Position numbers and translations under genes: made by a program
Shown: positions 51,379 through 56,830 of the stretch, one piece after another
How positions within the stretch are numbered: the first letter of the stretch is position 1
Layout: each line of letters starts with the position of its first letter
Assembly: GCF_003949795.1 (NCBI RefSeq)
Contig: NZ_RPRY01000009.1
Coordinates: 1 to 56,830, forward strand
Length of the DNA: 56,830 bases
Reading direction: 5' to 3'
Source of the DNA: Streptomyces sp. WAC06614
GTDB lineage: Bacteria; Actinomycetota; Actinomycetes; Streptomycetales; Streptomycetaceae
Notes under the pieces: model-generated
Seen by the model: the letters and a program-made list of their open reading frames with translations, nothing else
Database searches by the model: none
What the model was told of the DNA's origin: nothing

Positions 51379-52694
51379 GCGGCGTCCTCCGTGGCCCGCC
51401 GCACGGGTATGAACACCGCCACCTCGTACCCCCCTGCCGCCGTCTTCCCGACCGTCATCTCCCCCTCCAGCATCGCCACCCGCTCCCGTATGCCCGTGAT
51501 CCCGTGCCCCGCGCCCGGCACCGGACGGACGTCCCCGGTCGGGGCGTCATTGACCACCCGCACCCCCAGCCCGCTCAGCACGTACGACACCTCCACCACG
51601 GCCCTGGCCCCCGGCGCGTGCCGCAATGTGTTGCTGAGGGCCTCCTGCACGATCCGGTACGCCGACAGCTCCACCCCCTGCGGCAGCTCCCGCACCGTCC
51701 CCGTCACCGTCTTCTCCACGCTCAGCCCCGCCTCCCGCACATTGGCCAGCAGCCCGTCCAGCTCGGCCAGGGTCGGCTGCGGGGCGTCCGGCGCCTCGTA
51801 GTCCGCGGACCGTACGACCCCCAGCACCCGGCGCAGCTCGGTCAGCGCCGAGACCGCGTTCTCCCGGATGGTCGCGAACGCCGTGACCAGCTCGGGCGGC
51901 GGATTCTCCACCCGGTAGGGCGCGGCCTCCGCCTGGATCGCCACGACCGACATGTGGTGCGCCACCACGTCGTGCAGCTCCCGGGCGATGGTCGTGCGCT
52001 CCTCCAGCAGCGTCCGCCGGTCCCGCTCCACGGCCGTGACCACCTGCTGGGCCGTCACCTCCTGCGCGGCGGACGCCCGGACGTACCGCACGCTGACCAC
52101 CAGCAGGGCGAGGGCCGAGGTCATGGCCATCGGAAACACGTCGGCCAGCTCGCCCCGCCCGAGGAACACGGTCAGGACGATCCCGGTGGCGCAGGTGACC
52201 AGCCACATCCACCCCGCCACCCGGGGCCCCTGCCGCATCGCTACGGCCACGAGCACGGTCAGCGTCGCGACGAAGGAACTCGCCGACCACAGCCCCATCT
52301 CGCCGCTGGGCTGGATCACGGCCAGCGCGCCCGTCATGGCCATCGCCGCCCAGAACGCCCCGACCGGCCGCACCAGGGTCATCAGCACCGGAGCCGCCGC
52401 CATCAGGCCGACGACCAGGTTTCCCGCGGGCGGCAGGAACCGGTCCTCCGGCGCCAGCGCGAGGAGCACCACGACGATCGCCATCAGGCCGACCACCGCG
52501 TGCGGGAGCCGCGCCGCCTCCTGCCGCAGCCGGCCCGGCAGGCGCCGGACGAACCGGCCGTCCGTGCCCGCCGGGGGCAGCGGGCGGTAGGCGAACGCAT
52601 CGGTGAGGAGGTCCCGGCGCAGGGACGCGAACAGCCCTGACGCCAGCTGGATTTCAGGTGTCCGGGAGCCCGCCCCGGTCGTCGTCTCGTTCAC
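51375..52694 (-). CDS. DesK/NarL-type sensor histidine kinase (system 1)
   Basis: A 439-residue kinase. The N-terminal half has several membrane helices (HAVVGLMAIVVVLLALAPED, then VGAFWAAMAMTGALAVIQPS). A HisKA_3 dimerisation domain follows with the phospho-acceptor in TIARELHDVVAHHMSVVAI. The ATPase domain is in the C-terminus (IVQEALSNTLRHAPGARAVV, GHGITGIRERVAML). Paired with the regulator at 50719 by ATGA overlap. No extracytoplasmic sensor domain; the signal may be membrane state. Confidence 0.94.
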   Translation of the reverse strand: MNETTTGAGSRTPEIQLASGLFASLRRDLLTDAFAYRPLPPAGTDGRFVRRLPGRLRQEAARLPHAVVGLMAIVVVLLALAPEDRFLPPAGNLVVGLMAAAPVLMTLVRPVGAFWAAMAMTGALAVIQPSGEMGLWSASSFVATLTVLVAVAMRQGPRVAGWMWLVTCATGIVLTVFLGRGELADVFPMAMTSALALLVVSVRYVRASAAQEVTAQQVVTAVERDRRTLLEERTTIARELHDVVAHHMSVVAIQAEAAPYRVENPPPELVTAFATIRENAVSALTELRRVLGVVRSADYEAPDAPQPTLAELDGLLANVREAGLSVEKTVTGTVRELPQGVELSAYRIVQEALSNTLRHAPGARAVVEVSYVLSGLGVRVVNDAPTGDVRPVPGAGHGITGIRERVAMLEGEMTVGKTAAGGYEVAVFIPVRRATEDAA

Positions 52695-52782
52695 ATCCAG
52701 AACCGTAGGCCGCCGCCCCCGTGGTCCGCGTCGCCACTGATACGGATTTCCCCGCCTCCCTCTCAGGTACTACAAGGCCTGC

Positions 52783-53454
52783 TCAGTAGCCCGTCGGGCG
52801 GACCAGACCCGTCTCGTACGCGAACACCGCGGCCTGGGTGCGGTCGCGCAGCTTCAGCTTCACCAGGATCCGGCTCACGTGCGTCTTCACCGTCTGCTCG
52901 GCGACCAGCAGGTGCCGGGCGATCTCCGCGTTGGACAGCCCCTGGGCGATCAGCGCCAGCACCTCCGTCTCCCGCTCGGTCAGCTCGCCGAGGCGCTCCT
53001 TCGACGGCCCGCGGGGAGCGCCCAGCCGGGAGAACTCGGTGATCAGCCGCTTGGTGATGTTCGGTGCGAGGAGCGCCTCGCCGGCCGCGATCACCCGTAC
53101 CGCCTCGGCGAGCTGGTCGGCGGAGGCGTCCTTGAGCAGGAAGCCGGAAGCCCCCGCGCGCAGCGCCTCGTACACGTACTCGTCGAGGTCGAAGGTGGTC
53201 AGCACCAGCACCTTGACGGTCGCCTCCGGCGCGCCCGTGATCCGGGCGGTGGCCTCGATCCCGCCCATGCCGGGCATCCGGATGTCCATCAGGACGACGT
53301 CCGGGGAGAGCGCGGCGACCTTGGCGACGGCGTCGGCGCCGTCCACGGCCTGGCCCACCACCTCGATGTCGGGCTGGGCGTTGAGCAGCACGGTGAACCC
53401 CTGCCGGACCATCATCTGGTCGTCGGCGATCATCACCCTGATCGGCGTGGTCAT
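52783..53454 (-). CDS. NarL/LuxR-type response regulator (system 2)
   Basis: A 223-residue regulator, paralogue of the one at 50719: VMIADDQMMVRQGFTVLLNA, DVVLMDIRMPGMGGIEA, GFLLKDASADQLAEA, and helix-turn-helix LTERETEVLALIAQGLSNAE then IARHLLVAEQTVKTHVSRIL. The ATG at 53454 overlaps the stop of its kinase gene. The long open frame extending upstream is a shadow of the kinase gene. Confidence 0.95.
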   Translation of the reverse strand: MTTPIRVMIADDQMMVRQGFTVLLNAQPDIEVVGQAVDGADAVAKVAALSPDVVLMDIRMPGMGGIEATARITGAPEATVKVLVLTTFDLDEYVYEALRAGASGFLLKDASADQLAEAVRVIAAGEALLAPNITKRLITEFSRLGAPRGPSKERLGELTERETEVLALIAQGLSNAEIARHLLVAEQTVKTHVSRILVKLKLRDRTQAAVFAYETGLVRPTGY

Positions 53455-54770
53455 GCGGTTCCTCCGGTCGTGTCGGCGGGGCGGTCGGCAGGGTCCATCG
53501 GGAGGACCGCGGTCACCTCGTACCCGCCGCCGGGGCGGGGGCCGGCGACCAGCTCGCCCCCCAGCATGCCCGCCCGCTCGCGCATCCCGAGCAGCCCGTG
53601 CCCGGCGCCCGCAGAAGCCTGCACGGGCCGGGTCGGCCGGCTGTTGGCGATGCACAGGTGCAGGTCGCGCGGCCCGTAGACCACGCCGACCTCCACCCGG
53701 GAACCGGGTGCGTGGCGCAGGCAGTTGCTCAGCGCCTCCTGGACGATGCGGTAGGCGGTGAGCTCGACCCCGGGGGTCAGGGGCCGGCTGGTCCCGGCCC
53801 GCTCGGTGGTGACCTCCAGGCCGGCGCCGCGCACGTTGTCCACGAGGGCGTCGAGGTCGGCGAGGGTGGGCTGGGGGTGGTGCGGGTTCGCCGGGTCGTC
53901 GGCCTGCTCGGAACGCAGCACGCCCAGCACCCGGCGCAGCTCCGTCAGCGCCTCCAGGGCGTTCTGCCGGATGCCCGCCAGGTTCTCCTTGAGCTCCTCG
54001 GACGGGTTCTCCACCAGGTGGGGGGCGACCTGCGCCTGGATGGAGATCACCGACATGTGGTGCGCGACCACGTCGTGGAGCTCGCGGGCGATCCGGCTGC
54101 GTTCCTCCAGCAGCGTGCGCCGCGCCCGCTCGGCCTCCGTCAGCGTCTCCTGCTCCTGCAACTGGCCGCGGGCCAGCCGGACCGCGCGCAGCGCGTAGCC
54201 GAGGAGGCCGGCGACGCCGAAGAGGAGCAGCACCTCGGTGAAGGTGGCGGCGGTGCCCGCCGGCGGCCGGAAGACGGTGGAGGCGATCCCGGTGAGCGCC
54301 ACCACGACGGCGACCACTTCCACCGTCACGCGGGGCGGCACGCGCAGCGACACCAGCAGCACGACCAGCGCGAACGCCGGGAGCCCGCCGGGCAGCCACG
54401 GCCAGGTCTGACCGCCCGTGACGTGGGGGCGGGTCACCACGGCGATCCAGACGGTGGTGCCCGTCGCCAGCCAGAAGCCGCCCATCGGGCGGAACATCGT
54501 GACCACGACGGACAGCCCGGTGAGCAGCCCCAGCGCCAGCGGGACCCCGCCGCGCAGGTCGTAGTGTTCGCTCAGCTGCTGGGTGACGAGGAACGTGAAG
54601 AAGATCGCGCCGTAGCCGACGAGGCAGTGCGGCAGGTACGCCAGCCAGCGGGGCCTGCGCATGCGGGGGAGCGGGTCGGGCTCCACGATGAGCAGGTCGT
54701 GCGCCACCGTCCGCACGACCCGGCGCAGTCGGGACGGCCGTCGGACCGGGGCTTCGCTCTGGGTGCTCAC
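53451..54770 (-). CDS. DesK/NarL-type sensor histidine kinase (system 2)
   Basis: A 439-residue kinase with membrane helices in the N-terminal half (CLVGYGAIFFTFLVTQQLSE, FWLATGTTVWIAVVTRP), HisKA_3 acceptor RIARELHDVVAHHMSVISIQ, and C-terminal ATPase GHGLLGMRERAGMLGG. GTG 54770 (VSTQSEAPVRR) is chosen; GTG 54788 would overlap the neighbouring acyltransferase gene by 8 nt. Same architecture as the kinase at 51375, so the two systems arose by tandem duplication. Confidence 0.93.
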   Translation of the reverse strand: MSTQSEAPVRRPSRLRRVVRTVAHDLLIVEPDPLPRMRRPRWLAYLPHCLVGYGAIFFTFLVTQQLSEHYDLRGGVPLALGLLTGLSVVVTMFRPMGGFWLATGTTVWIAVVTRPHVTGGQTWPWLPGGLPAFALVVLLVSLRVPPRVTVEVVAVVVALTGIASTVFRPPAGTAATFTEVLLLFGVAGLLGYALRAVRLARGQLQEQETLTEAERARRTLLEERSRIARELHDVVAHHMSVISIQAQVAPHLVENPSEELKENLAGIRQNALEALTELRRVLGVLRSEQADDPANPHHPQPTLADLDALVDNVRGAGLEVTTERAGTSRPLTPGVELTAYRIVQEALSNCLRHAPGSRVEVGVVYGPRDLHLCIANSRPTRPVQASAGAGHGLLGMRERAGMLGGELVAGPRPGGGYEVTAVLPMDPADRPADTTGGTA

Positions 54771-54780
54771 GCCGTCCAGC

Positions 54781-56055
54781 CTAGGCACGGGTGATCTCCG
54801 TGACTGGGGGGCGGTGCGACGGGTGCTGTGCTGGGTGCTCCGTCGCCGCGGCCGGCTTGCCGGGTTTGCCGACTGCCGTCTCGCGGGGTTCGGGCGCCGC
54901 TGCCTTGCCGGGCACGGGTGCTGCCTGTTTCGCGGGGGTGCGGCGGGGGTGTTCGTAGGTGCGGAAGGCGGTCCAGCAGATCAGCAGCGCTGCGGCGAAC
55001 ACCGGTAGCCACAGCAGGCGGGCCGGTATCCAGGTCCAGGAGTCCGGGACGGTGTGCAGGCTGGGCAGGGCGGTGCCGGCCAGCAGGCCGCACGCGGTGA
55101 CGGCCATCATCGCGGTCTGGTGCCACAGGAAGACGGTCATCGCCGACCCGTTCACCAGTGCGACCTTCGCCCAGGCCCGTGGCCGGCGCATCCGGCGGGC
55201 GAGCGGCTCGCGCACCAGCAGCGCCAGCCCGCACTGGGCCAGGCCGAACGTGACGGCGGCGAGCGTGGGCGGGTTGAGGTTCGATATCGACGCACCCGGC
55301 ACCCCGACCATCGACGCCGGATAGCCGCCCCACAGGATCAGCGCCGCCGCGGCGGCGGAGCCGCCGGCCAGCAGGACCACCGGCGCGCGGCGGGGCAGCA
55401 CCCGGCGGGACCATGCGGCGCCCAGCGTGTACGGCACCAGCCAGCCCGCCGCCACGTCGATCCAGCCGAGCCACTGCGGCGCACCCAGGCCGAACCGCGC
55501 CAGGTCCACCGCCGCGACCACGGCCAGCGGCCACAGCGGATGCAGCCGGGCCACCAGTGGGGTGGCGGCGGTCAGTCCGGCGAAGACCAGCAGGAACCAC
55601 AGGGGCGACAGGACCAGGGTCAGCAGGGAGCGGACGGTGTCCAGAGCCACTCCGCCGAGCAGCATCGCGGCCGAGGCCACCGCCCACAGGGCGAGGACCG
55701 CCGCCACCGGCCGGAACAGCCGGTGCAGGCGCCGGGTGATCCACGCCCGGTACGTGACCCCGCGGGCCCGGGCCGCTGCATGGCTGCCGGCGCCGACGTA
55801 TCCGCCGACGAGGAAGAAGACGGCCAGGGTCTGGAACACCCAGGACACGGGGGCCAGCCACGGCAGGTGCACCAACGGGCTGGTGGTGCTCAGCCCGCCG
55901 TCGGTCGTGGTCAGCGCGGTGACCAGCCAGTGGCCGAGGACCACGCCGAGGATGGCCAGGGCACGCAGGGTGTCGGCGGCCCGGTCCCGGCCCGCCGGGG
56001 TCGCGGCGTCGACCCGGTCGGCGAGGCGGGACCAGCGGGTGAGGAGCTCACGCAT
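54781..56055 (-). CDS. Membrane acyltransferase (acyltransferase 3 family)
   Basis: A 424-residue protein with ten or so transmembrane helices. The family start (DTLRALAILGVVLGHWLVTA) includes the R-x-h-A-x-L-G-V-V-x-G-H catalytic His region; VFFLVGGYVGAGSHAAARAR and RRLHRLFRPV follow. It O-acylates an envelope carbohydrate or small molecule; the substrate is unknown. The C-terminal 50 residues are a cytoplasmic Pro/Ala/Glu-rich tail. ATG 56055 overlaps the stop of the upstream hydrolase by 8 nt (ATGCGTGA), so the two are coupled. Confidence 0.9.
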   Translation of the reverse strand: MRELLTRWSRLADRVDAATPAGRDRAADTLRALAILGVVLGHWLVTALTTTDGGLSTTSPLVHLPWLAPVSWVFQTLAVFFLVGGYVGAGSHAAARARGVTYRAWITRRLHRLFRPVAAVLALWAVASAAMLLGGVALDTVRSLLTLVLSPLWFLLVFAGLTAATPLVARLHPLWPLAVVAAVDLARFGLGAPQWLGWIDVAAGWLVPYTLGAAWSRRVLPRRAPVVLLAGGSAAAAALILWGGYPASMVGVPGASISNLNPPTLAAVTFGLAQCGLALLVREPLARRMRRPRAWAKVALVNGSAMTVFLWHQTAMMAVTACGLLAGTALPSLHTVPDSWTWIPARLLWLPVFAAALLICWTAFRTYEHPRRTPAKQAAPVPGKAAAPEPRETAVGKPGKPAAATEHPAQHPSHRPPVTEITRA

Positions 56056-56830
56056 GGCGGGCCTCCTGCGGGGTGGTGCCTGTGGTGCCGGTCGCGCTGC
56101 CCGGGGTGGCGGGTGCCGGGGACCCCAGGACGATGCGGGCGAGGCTGTCCAGGGATTCCGAGCCGGGCTCGAGGTAGTCGCTGTGGCCGGCCGTGCCCGC
56201 GGCGAAGGGGAGGGCGCCGAAGGCCGGGGCAACCGGGTCGGCGCCGAACCCCAGTCCGCCGAGGCGGACATGGGGCACCCCGGATATCCAGTCGCCGCTG
56301 CCGCGCCCGGCCCACACCCGGGCGTCGGTGGGCAGGTCGGCCGCCTTGCCGGCGCCCGTGCCCGGGCTGCCGAACAGGGCGATGTCCGTGACCGCCGGCC
56401 CGGTGGGGGTGCGGGCACAGACGACGGAACCGTAGGAGTGGCACAGCAACGCGAGCCGGGCCCCGGGCCCGGCCAGGGCCGCTGTCTCCCGCAGGAACGG
56501 GGCGAGTGCGCGGGCGGCGTCGTCGGCCCGCCCCGTGGTGGCGACGGCCGGGCTGACCGTGCCGGGGGTGTCGTACCCGAGCCAGGCCACGACGGCGGAG
56601 CGCGGGTGCTCCCGCTCCAGGCGCTGCTGGAGGGCGACCGCCCCGGCACGGAACCGCTGGTAGGTGTCCAGCGTGGTGTCCGACCCCGGGACCAGGACGG
56701 CGACCCGGTCGGCGGTCGTCAGCGAGCCGAACACCTCCACGGCCCGGCCCGTGCCCCGGCCGTCGAAGGCGAGGAACTGCGGGGCCGCCCCGCAGTTCCT
56801 CGCCTTCGACGGCCGGGGCACGGGCCGGGC
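56048..56830 (-). CDS. DUF1023-type alpha/beta hydrolase, 5'-truncated
   Basis: At least 245 residues of an alpha/beta hydrolase. The family opening APQFLAFDGRGTGRAVEVFG is followed by ADRVAVLVPGSDTTLDTYQR, the nucleophile elbow LALLCHSYGSVVCA (CHSYG) and GAGKAADLPTDARVWAGRGS. The DUF1023 domain normally has a long N-terminal region, which is missing here. Sequence beyond about 56787 is the mirror image of the coding strand and should not be read as protein, so the apparent ATG at 56821 is false. Coupled to the acyltransferase gene. Confidence 0.8.
   Translation of the reverse strand, partial: ARPVPRPSKARNCGAAPQFLAFDGRGTGRAVEVFGSLTTADRVAVLVPGSDTTLDTYQRFRAGAVALQQRLEREHPRSAVVAWLGYDTPGTVSPAVATTGRADDAARALAPFLRETAALAGPGARLALLCHSYGSVVCARTPTGPAVTDIALFGSPGTGAGKAADLPTDARVWAGRGSGDWISGVPHVRLGGLGFGADPVAPAFGALPFAAGTAGHSDYLEPGSESLDSLARIVLGSPAPATPGSATGTTGTTPQEARHA
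56742..56830. repeat. Perfect 43-bp inverted repeat at the right edge
   Basis: Positions 56742-56784 are the exact reverse complement of 56788-56830, with a CCG loop at 56785-56787. The right arm ends exactly at the window end. Such a fold-back inside a coding sequence is most simply an assembly or library artefact at a contig end. Confidence 0.9.

Overview
The window is high-GC actinobacterial chromosome, almost certainly Streptomyces. The evidence is the very GC-rich third codon positions, frequent GTG starts, ATGA/GTGA-coupled genes, the HspR-controlled dnaK-grpE-dnaJ-hspR operon, a parS-like site, and a gene order typical of the Streptomyces core (dcd, EtfD-like Fe-S oxidoreductase, dnaK operon, clpB, YbjN, aminotransferase, DUF2617, spermidine synthase, pyrE, fba, DUF3151, kynA-kynU, purA, P450, two-component systems). 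Assignments come from reading the sequence and recognising families; no database search was run.

Layout. 1-4.6 kb (minus): a complete lasso-peptide cluster in the order precursor, cyclase, PqqD-like RRE protein, B2 peptidase, ABC exporter. The 36-aa precursor is too short for normal ORF calling; its core LLQSSGNDRLILSKN places it in the citrulassin family. 5-6.8 kb: small conserved proteins, a cupin and tRNA-Gly(CCC). 7-12.8 kb: dcd, a phosphoribosyltransferase, a Yip1-like membrane protein, a secreted protein and an EtfD/FadF-like membrane Fe-S oxidoreductase. 12.9-22.6 kb: heat-shock region with HspR boxes before dnaK and clpB. Between the two lies an accessory insert holding a LuxR-type regulator, a small exported peptide with two DTGWT repeats, and a degenerate Rieske-like protein. 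22.7-30.9 kb: YbjN protein, a toxin-antitoxin-like pair inserted at the 3' end of an aminotransferase gene, DUF2617, membrane spermidine synthase, a CoxG-like protein, an aldose epimerase and pyrE, followed by parS inside a long palindrome. 31.1-32.1 kb: fba.

32.3-37 kb is an accessory island between fba and the DUF3151 gene. It holds a gamma-butyrolactone signalling set (AfsA/ScbA-like synthase, HAD hydrolase, SDR, TetR/ScbR-like receptor) and a second DTGWT locus: a 19-aa peptide directly followed by a degenerate flavodoxin-like protein. 37.6-40.9 kb: a likely complete tryptophan-to-anthranilate route (kynA, kynU, formamidase-like hydrolase). 40.9-43.7 kb: three tandem secreted B-lectin paralogues. 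43.9-49.4 kb: purA, a diacylglycerol-kinase-like protein, and a GbsR/MarR regulator divergent from an ABC exporter. 49.4-56.8 kb: cytochrome P450, two paralogous NarL/DesK-type two-component systems, a membrane acyltransferase and a truncated alpha/beta hydrolase. The right edge is a perfect 43-bp fold-back palindrome that looks like an assembly end artefact.

The most novel-looking signal is the pair of DTGWT-peptide loci. The peptides share a motif, the same ATTGACGTG promoter-like element lies exactly 73 nt before each start codon, and each peptide gene is followed at once by a redox-fold protein that has lost its cofactor ligands.
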